Shown here in pieces: positions 18,901 through 26,633 of a DNA stretch of 30,971 bases. Within the stretch, counting starts at the first letter, position 1. Each line of letters begins with the position of its first letter. Where the stretch lies: assembly GCA_041946865.1 (NCBI GenBank), contig JBHGBF010000034.1, forward strand, positions 1 through 30,971, read 5' to 3'. A program made the position numbers and the translations under genes. Origin of the DNA: RPQK01 sp041946865. Its GTDB lineage: Bacteria; Acidobacteriota; UBA6911; RPQK01. The notes beneath the pieces are model-generated. The model had not been told where the DNA came from. It saw nothing but the letters and a program-made list of their open reading frames with translations, and did no database searches.

Positions 18901-21900
18901 CACAGTAACCGTCATGCCGTCGAAGGCCGGCTGGCCGGCTATGGTAAAGCTCGTGATCTGCGGCGGGACATCGTCTACCTGGAAGAGAGCGACTTTCGCG
19001 TCACTCTGGTTCCCCACCTTGTCGGATACTTGGACCGTCAGACTGTGAGACCCAGGCGTCAGTGGTGCGACAGCGGGAACCTGGTACCGCACCTCGCTCG
19101 ATGAGACCTGAGCGCCGGCGCGCACATCCCGCCCATCCAGGCTTAGCGTGAGTGAGGCGGTATCGATGCCTGAGAAGTCGTCGCGGTAGGTGGCCACGAG
19201 AAGCGGCGTCGAAGTAAAAAGCATCTGACCCTCGACCGGTACCGAATCAATCACGGGTTTCGTCCGGTCTTCGGTCGAGAAGCTCGCGGTATAAAGCGCA
19301 GCCTGGAGATTTCCAGCCAGGTCCTTCTGTGCCGTTACCTCAAGGCGGTAAAGCGTGCTTCCGGCCAGCGGCTCCGAAGGCTGGGCGACAAGGGTTTTGC
19401 CAGACTCGCTCAAGGAGACGATCAGCGGCACGAGCGCCTGCGGCCGGCCGTCCGGAAAGAGACGGACGACGCCAGCCCAGGACTGCTGCGGATCGAGCGC
19501 CTCATCGAAGGTCACGTGGATGACCCTGTCCGGCGCGACTTGTGTCGCTCCTGCGGGAGGGTCCAGCGAGACCACCACCGGAGGCGTCTCGTCCGGTGTC
19601 CTGAACGTAGAGCGGAATTCCGCAGGGAGGCGCCGGCCGACCATGTCGGTCACTTCTGTCGTAACAACGACGGTAAACGTCGCGTTGTCGGCCAGGACCT
19701 GAACCGGAGTCAAGGTTGCCGCCAGGCCTTCCGGGGCGAGCGTGATCGCCGCTTCAACCTGGGTCGCGCCGTTCAGCAGTTTGAAACTGCTTTCGTTGAC
19801 CGTGGCCGGCCTGGCCGGCTCGGTAAAAGTCACGGTCACCGCCGTCGAGCGCGGCACTCCAAGGGAACCGTTGGCCGGAGAGACGGACTCAACGGCAATC
19901 GGCTCTTCGTCGAGCACCAGCAGCGGAACCTGGAGGAGTTCGCCGTTAGCCGACAAGCTCAGGCCGCTCATGGCCGCCAAACCGCGACTTTCGGCGAATT
20001 CGACCCAGATCTCTACGGATCCGAGAAGGACCTGATCCAGGCGGTAAATGCCTGCGGAATCAGTGTGAGATGTGAAGGCGACGGCGCCGCCAGAGGGCCG
20101 AGCCACTCGTACCGTGACGTCGGCGCCCACCGCCGGCGTGGTTCCGTCCGGCCGGACGACTTTGCCTGTCACGCTGCCTGCCGGCTCAAGTGTCAGCGGG
20201 ATGGAGAGAATCTGGTCGGCTGCAAGAGTCGCGGCGGCGGCGCCCACTGTAGTCCGGTTCGGCACGGTCAGCTTCAGGGAAAAGGGCCCGGCCGGGACGC
20301 CTTGGATCTCGTATGTTCCCTGATCTACCGGGCAGGCCAGAATGACAGGGAATCGCCACTCGGTATTCGTCAATGTCACTGTACCGAGCGCCAGGCGCGT
20401 GACACCGTCTCCGTCAAAAGCATCCCCTTTCACGGTACCGACCCCGTCAAACCGCACTTCGACGGGAGTAGTCGACCCCGCCTGGCTGATCAGGACCGGA
20501 CCGGACCGGCCACGGTCATAACCCGAAGGCGCCTCGGCTTCGACCATCGCTTCACCCAGCGGGACGTAATCCAACCGGAAACTTCCATTTGAACGGCTGA
20601 CGCAAGTCAAGGTCCTCGAGCCGATTGTCACCGTCACCTGGGCGCCGGCCACGGCTCCTCCCTGGTGGTCGAACACTACCCCTTCGATTGAAGCGCTTTG
20701 CTCAAGGCTGATGTTGACGATCGTGTCCGGCAGCGGCTCCTGTCCTCCGTTCAGGATGCCTTCGGCCGAGCCGGTCAACCCGGAGGCAGGATGGGTGGCT
20801 TGCAGGGTGAAACTACCCGCTGGAACACCCGGAAACTGGTAGTTTCCTGCGGCATCGGTGGTTGCCTTGAGCTTTGACTGAGAGAAGCCGAGTCCGCCTG
20901 CCTGCAGAGTCACAAAGGCGTGGTCGACCGGGGCACTGTTGGCCGTCACCCGCCCGCGTACGGTTCCAATCGGAACCAGAATGATGTCCGCGACGGTCGT
21001 CTCGCCGTTCTGCGTAAGCCGACCCGCCGTTCGACCGATCCTCGTTGAGCGGTTATCGAAAGCCTCGAGCTTGAAATCCCCGAGCGGCACATCAGGGAAC
21101 GAAAAGGTCCCCCTATTCTCCGCTTCGTCGCTTGTTACGGTGTAGCCGGCGGCCCTGCCGGCCAGGATCAGCCTGACGTCCGCGAGGCCCACCGGAGTGA
21201 CGCCGTCAGGCATCAAGACACGGCCCGTTACGGCGCCGGCGGACTGCAGCTGGACTGTCACCTCCACTGTTCCGGACTGCGGAATCGAGACGCAGACCCG
21301 GCCCGAAAGTCCCTGGCGGCTGGCAACGACCGCATACGGGCCTTCGGGCAGATTCTCGAAGAGAAGGGCGCCTCCGCTTCCGGGCGCTAATCCGGCCTGG
21401 TCGCTTGCATTTGGGTAGTCCAGGCCCGTCACGGTTACAGCGCCGGACTCAACCGGCACTCCGGCGGCGTCGATGACCCGCGTCCGGACCGACCCGCGAC
21501 CCAGCAGCCGGATGTCATTTATCGAGTCCTGGTTTTCAACAACAGATATCCGGAGGCGGTTTGAATAACCGGTCACAGGATCAGCGGCGGTCAGGTGATA
21601 AGTCCCCGAGGCGAAGACCTCCGGGAAGGCATAAAAACCGTCCGCATCGGTCCTCGTCATTGCGTCGGCCAGGTAACCCCCGCCCAAGGTGACCTGAGCG
21701 CCTTCCCCAACCGGCGTGACCCCGTCAGGTTTGAATACCCGGCCTTTAATCGTTCCGGCGAAGCTGTCAACCAGCGTCAGATCACAGGTCACCAGGCCAT
21801 CCGGGAGCAGAGCGCCGACCCGGCCGACCGGTGTCGGGTGGATAGCGCTCGAAGCGACAATCCGGAAACCGGCCGGATTCAAAGTGCTCACAAAATATGC

Positions 21901-24900
21901 TCCATCGGCTTCGGTAACTGTGCTGATCGGACGCTCGGTGTCCAGGAGACCGAAAAGAGGGCCCTCCGCCAGGTTGGGGTGCGGCACGTAAAGACTGATG
22001 CGCGCGACTGCTCCGGTTTGCCCGTCGGGTTGAAAGACCTTCCCACCGATGGCGGCCGGGTGGAAGGTCAGGTTGCGGATCAAGGTTTCACCAGGACTGA
22101 GCTGGACAACCTGGTTCACACCCAGACGGCCCGACGGATCCACAAACCGCAGCACGAACGGCACACCCGGAGGGACGTTGGGGAGAAGGTAAGTGCCTTC
22201 CGAGTCCGTACTGACAACCTTCAACCCGTTATGACTGACCCTAACACCGGGGAGAGGGACTGGCGGTAAGCCCGGAGTACGGACAATCGAGACAGTTCCT
22301 TTAATCATGCCCGCCGCCGAAATCACAATGTTCGCACCCGCCGTTTCCTGCCCTGGCCAGACCGTGACTCTGGTCGATCCTTCCAGACCTGTAACGGTAT
22401 TGACGGCCAGGACGTCGTGAGTCCCGCCAACAATCATCGGCAGCGTGTAATAGCCAAGCGGATCGGCGGTCGTGAACGCAAATCCGCATCGAACCTCCGC
22501 CATCGGCACAAAGTTGCCGGCCCGATCCACAACGCGTCCGCTCACAGAGCCGTATCCGGGAAGCGCCAGCACTACTCCGCTCACCGAGGGTGTCTGGCCC
22601 GTCAACTGCACCTCTTGGCTGACTCTCAGCTGGGTCGCGTAGTCGGTCGCGTAAACGGTGATCGCGGCAAGCGGCAGGTTCGAGAGCAGGAATTTCCCGT
22701 CCGCAGTCGTGTAGCAGAACCCCAAGGTCACGGGATCATCGATTCCCGGCACACGGGTCTCGGCAACCACCAGCATCCGAGAAACCGGGCTGCCGTCCGG
22801 AGCTGTTACCTGCCCGGAGATCACGCCCGAAATGCTCTGTAACGCAACATCAACGGTGGCGGTCTGGCCGGGGCCGTCGATCCAGCCCGCACCGAACCCT
22901 GTCGCATTCGCCTGGTTTTCCGGGCCGACCGCCAGTACCGACACGCCGCCAACCGGAATATCGAGGGCGAGATACTTCCCATTCGAGTCGGCATGAGCCA
23001 GCTGCACGACCGTGGGGTCTGAATTGGACATGATCTGCACTTGGGCGCCTGGTACAGACTGGCCGTTCAAAGTGATTTCTCCCTGCACGCGTCCGCGCGC
23101 CAGAAAGACAAAGTCCGCAACCAGACGTTGCCCGTGGTACAGCACGGGTAGCGAGAACTGCTTCTGAGATCCTGTCGTCGGATGGATAGAGATCGCAGAA
23201 AGAGGCGCGCATTCCCCGTTGACGACGTAGTCAAACCCGTATCGGCCACCGCTGTCGGTCTTGGCGCCGGCTATTTTCACCGGCAGTACGGCTGCGCACG
23301 GCCAATCGTAAAGCTCGACGTCGGCACCCGCGACCGGCGTCCCATCGGCATTCAACACGCGGCCCGTCAGGTAGCCGCCCGGGGGTGAGCCATCAGGCGA
23401 GACCGTCATCTCGATCGCGATGTCCGTGGCCGGCGGAGAGAGCAACTGACCGCGGGTGTCGGTGATGCCGGTTAACGTTATCATCCTCTCAATCAACGGA
23501 CCGATCGGACTCGAAGGCTTCAGAAAGACAAACCGGTTGCCGAAGTTCGGCTTCGCCACTGATACTCGAATCGAGCTGGCGGCTATCGTCGGGGGTTGAG
23601 ATCCAACGAGCGTCCCACCTCCTATCGCATAGTTCGCCAGGTTTTCCGCGGTTTGCGGGAGGACAGGTTTCGAGAAAAGCAGAGCGGCCATGCGGCCGAA
23701 ACGATCACCGGCTTCCATGACCGGCGGACCTATCTGGAGCGCGCCGACCAGGCGCGGGGGCGGCTCCTGCACAAGCTCGACGACGCCGGTTGGACCCAGC
23801 GGCGAACAGGTGACAGCGCATTGCTCGACGCTTCCTCCGGACGAGAAGTATGGGTTGAACCTGACCCGATACATCCCTCCTGCTGCCAACGCCACGCCCG
23901 AAAACAAGAGCTGCCGGTACAGATCGCCGTCCACGGGAAGTAAGATCGAAATGTCGACCAGACCGGCCTGCCAGGCGACCAGTTCGAGCGTCCAGAAGCC
24001 GGACGCGGGGTTGGAGGCGAGCAGGAAAGCACCGCGCGAGTTGCTCTGACCGTCAATTCTCGTATCGAGCCTGAGCATCGAGCCGGCCGGTACGGCCCCG
24101 AAGCGATCCGGGGGCTCGCCTGATCCGACAGCGCGTCCCTCAGGATCGAGCAGCCGGACACCCAGGAACGGCGGCGCTTCGGCATGCGAGACCAAAACCG
24201 ACAGAAATCGGGAACGAGCCAGCTCGTTCTCGGCGATCGCCCGGTGAAATGCGCCCGCCGTGTCAGGGGCGGGAACCAGGCTGAGCTGCTCTCCGAGGCG
24301 ATCCTGCCAGTCGAAGCCGGTTGGCGTCGAGCAGAGCGTCTCCATGAAGCCGAGATCCGGGGTCTCCTCAGTCTCGCCCAGCCAGTCTCTAAGGAGTGTG
24401 ACCAGCGAAACGGCTAAAGGTTCATCCAAGCGCACGCGCAACCCGGCTATTCCGAGGCCGACAGCCCGATCCAGCACGGTCTGTTTGGATATGGGCAAAG
24501 CGCCTTCCGGAAGACTCCCGAAAGGGGCCGTTGCAATACTCCAAGCCTGGCCCAGCAGCGCGGCGGACGCCTGAATCACGGGCGGCGGCAGATACCGGAC
24601 AGTGTCAGGCAGAATGAGGGAATCCGGGGAGAGGGGAACGTTCCGGTCTCCGACTCCAGTAACCAACTCCAGGCAGGTCTCGGACGCTCCCTCCACTTTC
24701 CTGAAGGAGGCCGTCACAGCCCCGGTGACTTGCGCTCGCAACCGCCAGGTCACGGTCCCTGATTCGCCTGGCTTCAGGGTGGCCGGAAAACTCCGCTGGC
24801 TTCCCAAAGCTGGATCAACAAGTTCAGCGCCGGAGATGCGCAGCGGAGACAGATCGGCAAAGGCCGCCAGGATATCCCGGGACCCGGAATTAAACAGGGT

Positions 24901-26193
24901 GACTCCCAGGTCATATTCTCGGCCTGCCCTGACGATTCCGGGGTGGGTAAAGCTCACCGCAAAGCTCGCATCACGCACTCGAACCGCGCCGGCCGCTTCA
25001 CCACGCACGATGACCGGACCTGAGGGCAAGCCCTCCAGTGTTCCCTGCAGCTTGAACTTGATGGTGTGCAGCCCGTCCTTCAGGCCTTCGATCAGGAAGG
25101 CGGCCTGGCCTGATTCGCCGGGGGCGAAGCGAGTAGTGTCATCCTGGGTCCCGTAGGTCCCGTCGGGCCCCAAGGCGTGCAGCTCCAGCTCCTCAACGGG
25201 CCCTCCTAATTGAAGTTCGGCGACCCGGAGTGGATTATCAAGGGGATTGGATGCCTGTGGCAGTTCCAGGCGCGCCCTGAGGGAATGAACCACGAGCGGT
25301 GTGTCCGCCGGCGCCCCGTTTGAAACGATCAGGATAGCCTCGAAGAACTGGTGGAGAAAGGCAATCCGTCCAGGGAAGACGATCAGCCCCGGGATACGTA
25401 TCGTTCCACCTTCCAGCTCCGGCGCCGCGCCCCCTCCTGCGCCTTCGGGTTCGAGCAACACTGCCAGGACATCGGGCGCAGGCACGACCGTGCCGACGCT
25501 GGCCGTTGACTGAGGGGGTCCGGCAATGGGCGGATCCTCGCCCGTTCGCGGCATCGCAACCGGAATCGAGATCTTGTAACCGTCGGATTCGGTGCCGACA
25601 GCCAGAGTGAAGCTGTAGTACGAGTAAGAATCCTGGCTGACGTTCAGGCCGGTTGCCAGAATTTCCTCGTATGTCAGCTCATGAACCTGCACTTGAGAGA
25701 CGAGCAGCTGATCCAGGACCGAGACACTGCAGGTTTCCGGCAACACTTCAGCAATTGCCGGCGAACCGGCGAGACTCGTGTCAACCACTCGAAGATTGGT
25801 GACCAGATGATCCCCGGGAAGAGCCAAGGGGGGAATGACCAGAGGAGCCCCTATCGCGGCGTCAAGCTCCAGCGGCGATGTCAGGGAAGGGCCGAGCAAC
25901 TGCCCACGGACCCGGTAGCTCCCATTCAGCTGGGAAAGGATCGCAGTCGCGTCCCCTTCAACTCCGGCCAGGCGCGTCTTGATCACGGTCGCGGTGTGGC
26001 GGGGCACATCCTGCTGCGCGGGTTCGGCTTTGACCGCCAGGCCGGTCAGCACAAATTCGGTGGTGGCCAGGATGCGACGGTTGGGCTGAACTTGGACGTT
26101 ATCCGCAGTTGCGGCCTCGGCGGCCGCGAGCGCGGCCAGAACACATCCGACCGGCACGATCCGCCAGCCTTTTGGTCGGTTCTGACATGGCAT
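12970..26193 (-). CDS. Giant exported multi-module protein with CNA-B-like, Big_5, TIG and six LamG modules
   Basis: The protein has 4407 residues. Order: signal peptide 1-31 (basic start, hydrophobic core, AEAATA-D); Ig-like sandwiches with a CARDB-like segment about 411-497; Big_5-like module about 815-918; 13 carboxypeptidase-regulatory/CNA-B-like repeats about 940-2095; two Big_5-like modules 2097-2309; two Ig-like modules 2313-2512; a TIG module 2512-2608; six LamG/concanavalin-like modules from 2613 to the end with TIG-like linkers. No enzyme active site, LPXTG, PEP-CTERM or Por-type sorting tail is visible; it ends in ARKPAELSK just after LamG 6. The ATG at 26193 has an upstream AGGGAGC at good spacing. 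LamG modules usually bind carbohydrate or protein and Ig-like stacks form stalks, so a surface adhesin or matrix protein is likely (inference). It precedes the RHS gene, probably in one operon. Confidence 0.95.
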   Translation of the reverse strand: MPCQNRPKGWRIVPVGCVLAALAAAEAATADNVQVQPNRRILATTEFVLTGLAVKAEPAQQDVPRHTATVIKTRLAGVEGDATAILSQLNGSYRVRGQLLGPSLTSPLELDAAIGAPLVIPPLALPGDHLVTNLRVVDTSLAGSPAIAEVLPETCSVSVLDQLLVSQVQVHELTYEEILATGLNVSQDSYSYYSFTLAVGTESDGYKISIPVAMPRTGEDPPIAGPPQSTASVGTVVPAPDVLAVLLEPEGAGGGAAPELEGGTIRIPGLIVFPGRIAFLHQFFEAILIVSNGAPADTPLVVHSLRARLELPQASNPLDNPLRVAELQLGGPVEELELHALGPDGTYGTQDDTTRFAPGESGQAAFLIEGLKDGLHTIKFKLQGTLEGLPSGPVIVRGEAAGAVRVRDASFAVSFTHPGIVRAGREYDLGVTLFNSGSRDILAAFADLSPLRISGAELVDPALGSQRSFPATLKPGESGTVTWRLRAQVTGAVTASFRKVEGASETCLELVTGVGDRNVPLSPDSLILPDTVRYLPPPVIQASAALLGQAWSIATAPFGSLPEGALPISKQTVLDRAVGLGIAGLRVRLDEPLAVSLVTLLRDWLGETEETPDLGFMETLCSTPTGFDWQDRLGEQLSLVPAPDTAGAFHRAIAENELARSRFLSVLVSHAEAPPFLGVRLLDPEGRAVGSGEPPDRFGAVPAGSMLRLDTRIDGQSNSRGAFLLASNPASGFWTLELVAWQAGLVDISILLPVDGDLYRQLLFSGVALAAGGMYRVRFNPYFSSGGSVEQCAVTCSPLGPTGVVELVQEPPPRLVGALQIGPPVMEAGDRFGRMAALLFSKPVLPQTAENLANYAIGGGTLVGSQPPTIAASSIRVSVAKPNFGNRFVFLKPSSPIGPLIERMITLTGITDTRGQLLSPPATDIAIEMTVSPDGSPPGGYLTGRVLNADGTPVAGADVELYDWPCAAVLPVKIAGAKTDSGGRYGFDYVVNGECAPLSAISIHPTTGSQKQFSLPVLYHGQRLVADFVFLARGRVQGEITLNGQSVPGAQVQIMSNSDPTVVQLAHADSNGKYLALDIPVGGVSVLAVGPENQANATGFGAGWIDGPGQTATVDVALQSISGVISGQVTAPDGSPVSRMLVVAETRVPGIDDPVTLGFCYTTADGKFLLSNLPLAAITVYATDYATQLRVSQEVQLTGQTPSVSGVVLALPGYGSVSGRVVDRAGNFVPMAEVRCGFAFTTADPLGYYTLPMIVGGTHDVLAVNTVTGLEGSTRVTVWPGQETAGANIVISAAGMIKGTVSIVRTPGLPPVPLPGVRVSHNGLKVVSTDSEGTYLLPNVPPGVPFVLRFVDPSGRLGVNQVVQLSPGETLIRNLTFHPAAIGGKVFQPDGQTGAVARISLYVPHPNLAEGPLFGLLDTERPISTVTEADGAYFVSTLNPAGFRIVASSAIHPTPVGRVGALLPDGLVTCDLTLVDSFAGTIKGRVFKPDGVTPVGEGAQVTLGGGYLADAMTRTDADGFYAFPEVFASGTYHLTAADPVTGYSNRLRISVVENQDSINDIRLLGRGSVRTRVIDAAGVPVESGAVTVTGLDYPNASDQAGLAPGSGGALLFENLPEGPYAVVASRQGLSGRVCVSIPQSGTVEVTVQLQSAGAVTGRVLMPDGVTPVGLADVRLILAGRAAGYTVTSDEAENRGTFSFPDVPLGDFKLEAFDNRSTRIGRTAGRLTQNGETTVADIILVPIGTVRGRVTANSAPVDHAFVTLQAGGLGFSQSKLKATTDAAGNYQFPGVPAGSFTLQATHPASGLTGSAEGILNGGQEPLPDTIVNISLEQSASIEGVVFDHQGGAVAGAQVTVTIGSRTLTCVSRSNGSFRLDYVPLGEAMVEAEAPSGYDRGRSGPVLISQAGSTTPVEVRFDGVGTVKGDAFDGDGVTRLALGTVTLTNTEWRFPVILACPVDQGTYEIQGVPAGPFSLKLTVPNRTTVGAAAATLAADQILSIPLTLEPAGSVTGKVVRPDGTTPAVGADVTVRVARPSGGAVAFTSHTDSAGIYRLDQVLLGSVEIWVEFAESRGLAAMSGLSLSANGELLQVPLLVLDEEPIAVESVSPANGSLGVPRSTAVTVTFTEPARPATVNESSFKLLNGATQVEAAITLAPEGLAATLTPVQVLADNATFTVVVTTEVTDMVGRRLPAEFRSTFRTPDETPPVVVSLDPPAGATQVAPDRVIHVTFDEALDPQQSWAGVVRLFPDGRPQALVPLIVSLSESGKTLVAQPSEPLAGSTLYRLEVTAQKDLAGNLQAALYTASFSTEDRTKPVIDSVPVEGQMLFTSTPLLVATYRDDFSGIDTASLTLSLDGRDVRAGAQVSSSEVRYQVPAVAPLTPGSHSLTVQVSDKVGNQSDAKVALFQVDDVPPQITSFTIAGQPAFDGMTVTVFRPVFTAYYSDNGEVAPAETRLFIGIEGEAPVEVPAAVTKTALVYQPSSDLSEAAYVVQLVVTDGIGNSTTTGPIRLFVDVDAPEITTAAPLFGSQHGGTLVVMEGARLLQPDGSAPVVTVGGNPAFVVACQPGPPESVAFVTPPGRPGLATLRVQTERGVGTANTFFYEADSGMPPALEDDTLLLWRLDEAGPGTATIVDSGPFGIGGTGSAASQAVPGRFGLGRSGKVEAGVDQGILSLGSSSFTLECWLKTGPISRTYVLAGKDASTWAGSFSLSLKPSGAVWGYVRDMANHFWETVTDPSLGMVTDGQWHHAAMTVDRQTGLLRLYVDGAERASSSQPAGFGEVSNMSPFAVGRYDAHDWSGGPSEFPGVIDEVRLSANAHSAARIQEVMLGRDGPLALEVTRVQPDRLIRGASAEILISGYNLAGLEAEGLDPSGQNLTVEVLGSSATSARVRVEVPSSGPSGDAELRLRSDRGDTVVRLLILDPVRSAAALEENTLLLMHFEEPQGQQRLLDSGPFSLDAGISDTNAYPGLVGTARRAALLGDYDAGVLALPDESFTVEAWMKASRGATASFRYLTSTYCCPSWQLDLTAAGGLQATVTNGAGQTVEAVARPIVSDLQTGRSFSRNVADDQWHHVAMVLDRSTGLLSVFIDGRVAQSAAVPPSFGRLRESTSGSHYTIGSTGSSNARVLVDEFRISFGAHSQAKIWQDYSGDHPAGVASVLPFAGHERRVLNRGLRVPITLNGFGLTGLTAEIRRGGAAVPASVIVGETSYGRARLEILVDPQVSLGAADLVLLLPSVTEIVVPIDIIESRAPRVESDSVLLWRLDEPGAGRVQLQDATGAGSGGQSGNSSAAVEGRFGGARKAADGASLGDGGTLDFGDRSFTVETWFRAPPLTGDSVIFGRGTSGFLGGYYLDWGLSLLVSGGLRAILRDTQNTSLVIDMAPLRSSPTGLRKTVLLDDTWHQAALVVSREAGQIDIYVDGVKEFSAPIPSGFGPLRNQPGSVFQLGYLAGNYSDPAAYGIVDDTRVSVSARTAEKIWQDFSGLGPSRITRVWPLMIQRNRNQALETEVTVEGYHLGGLTAQLSRNQVSIHGVSVEVYPVSELEARLAVSVPAQVPLGPADLVLSLGGTNVTWQAEIAEPGPLPRAAHTALLWHMENSQNGAVPLSDSGPFRITATSAPESLSDTGRFGLGRKYAGVQLAGAGGPTDIGWSDFTLECWLRTGAIGRSYILAGKAWSWSQGGYALVLLPSGILRARLADTSGLVWKTEISPVVTNPGGSFSVKPLLDDEWHLVGMSVDRKAGLMTVYIDGAERGSTPMPAGFGPVSPQNYLCAGVYDPSEGGVYGGMAFPGILDDVRLSLTAYQAAEMATAFFGSDTPMVTEVVPALLPRGSTNALISLHGAGLAGATVRSENPSILVQTEATSPQQVDVRISLPGDLETGPVSLVVEDPVGRSGAAVLMVTAPQPFANPSVTDGDTLVLWRLDDERPGQITFPGAGDLIPNAVGATSSAASLAVGDGVFGYARRAADLVADAGFNGAEPVTSSFTVQCWMRTQPVDRPYNLVGRSDAENWNTEFGVALLATGGLRAYLYDAENREWTVESRPAAYDPTAGIWNNCIVDDGRWHLVSMVVDRAASQLLLYVDGELQASAAAPPGFAGLRNYGKRFRAGYRNLAIPGTWGSAEFPGDLDEIRVVARAVTVEEIRADFGLPPVSWPSAWSVAASGQQEAHSPTAGRPVARTNEQPFENHDEAQTTGETVLLWHLDEQRNGSVRLVGAGDPVPEVIAGTASTRSIAEAGRFAGGRTYAGIVADPDGGALDFGASSFTLDFWLRSDPVFSTYTLAGRDGPWGEAKDFGVSLLPSGRLKAWLYDTSGREWAVESVAAVDDSVWRLITLCVDREAGWLYVLVDDALAAAAPCPAGFGAVANQGQRFRAGHLDAYGPATFAGPVEFPGVLDELRVLNYARKPAELSK
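12973..18360 (-). repeat. Six LamG-type modules, five-linker tandem array
   Basis: Each module opens with a variant of TLLLWRLDE-x-x-x-G and carries the core SFTLECWLKT-like strand, a DD-x-WHHVAMVVDR-x-x-G strand, YVDG, PAGFG and FPG-x-x-DE-x-R. Starts lie near 18355, 17400, 16420, 15430, 14455 and 13620 (residues about 2613, 2931, 3258, 3588, 3913, 4191). Linkers after modules 1 to 4 are TIG-like sandwiches of about 105 residues with the pattern V-x-P-x-x-x-x-R-G followed by G-x-G/N-L-x-G-L. The linker between 5 and 6 is a short polar stretch without TIG. Confidence 0.88.
19900..23385 (-). repeat. 13 consecutive CNA-B/carboxypeptidase-regulatory-like repeats
   Basis: Units of about 85-90 residues each open with G-x-V/I-x-G-x-V-x-x-x-D/N-G-x-x-V-x-x-A-x-V. 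Examples are GYLTGRVLNADGTPVAGADV near 23380, GTIKGRVFKPDGVTPVGEGA near 21750, GAVTGRVLMPDGVTPVGLAD near 21240 and GSVTGKVVRPDGTTPAVGAD near 20190. Most continue with a D-x-x-G-x-Y/F-x-x-x-x-V-P-x-G strand. I counted 13 openings. These beta-sandwiches are usually stalk or spacer elements of surface proteins. Confidence 0.88.
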
Positions 26194-26633
26194 GGTCTGT
26201 TCGCTCCCTGACTCAGCCTGCTAATTCGGAAAATAGGCTGTTGAGCACTATGCTGAGTGGGAAAGCGCCGCGGTCGGGCTTGAGTGATCCCGAGACAAAT
26301 CAAGAAGCAGGTACAGCGGATCGGCTCAGTCCTCGATTACCGGGGCCCCAATGACCACAAATCCGCCGAACCAACCAACAACAAACCATCGCCGTGAGTA
26401 AGACGCCGACTGCCCCGAAGGATAAGACAAAAGCAGGGGCGCAAAAGGCAGGCGGAGGGTAACACAGGGGGGTGACATTTTTTCTGGGAAATCGGGGGAA
26501 ATCGGCGCCAGGCACTCGATTCTCAGGTCCAGCGCCAATGTCCTTCTGGGTTTTGGCTCTTTGATATCCACCACTTACGAGCTAATGGCGTGCGTGTCAC
26601 CGATTGCCTCAGTTAGAATACAGGTCGGCCGGT
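26194..26633. other. Divergent intergenic region between the giant operon and the methyltransferase
   Basis: This 440-base spacer must hold promoters for both directions. I see no strong -35/-10 pair. A TAGAAT at 26614-26619 could be a -10 for the methyltransferase, but it lacks a good -35 and would leave a leader of only a few bases. A short near-repeat, GAAATCGGGG followed by GAAATCGGCG, sits around 26488-26506. No convincing gene is present. Confidence 0.4.
26203..26209 (-). promoter_or_regulatory. Ribosome binding site of the giant LamG-module gene
   Basis: On the minus strand AGGGAGC lies nine bases before the ATG at 26193. This supports that start, and the signal peptide follows immediately. 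Another ATG five bases nearer the 5' side of the coding strand is out of frame. Confidence 0.6.

Noticed and set aside
17746..20592. Plus-strand open frames of 336 codons (17746-18756) and 358 codons (19516-20592)
   Set aside because: Both are antisense to the LamG/TIG and Big_5/CNA-B modules of the 4407-residue protein. They are rich in Arg, Gly and His and match nothing recognisable.
26604..26633. TTG start extending the methyltransferase by ten residues
   Set aside because: No better ribosome site than at the ATG 26634, and the ten residues add no conserved feature. It remains possible.
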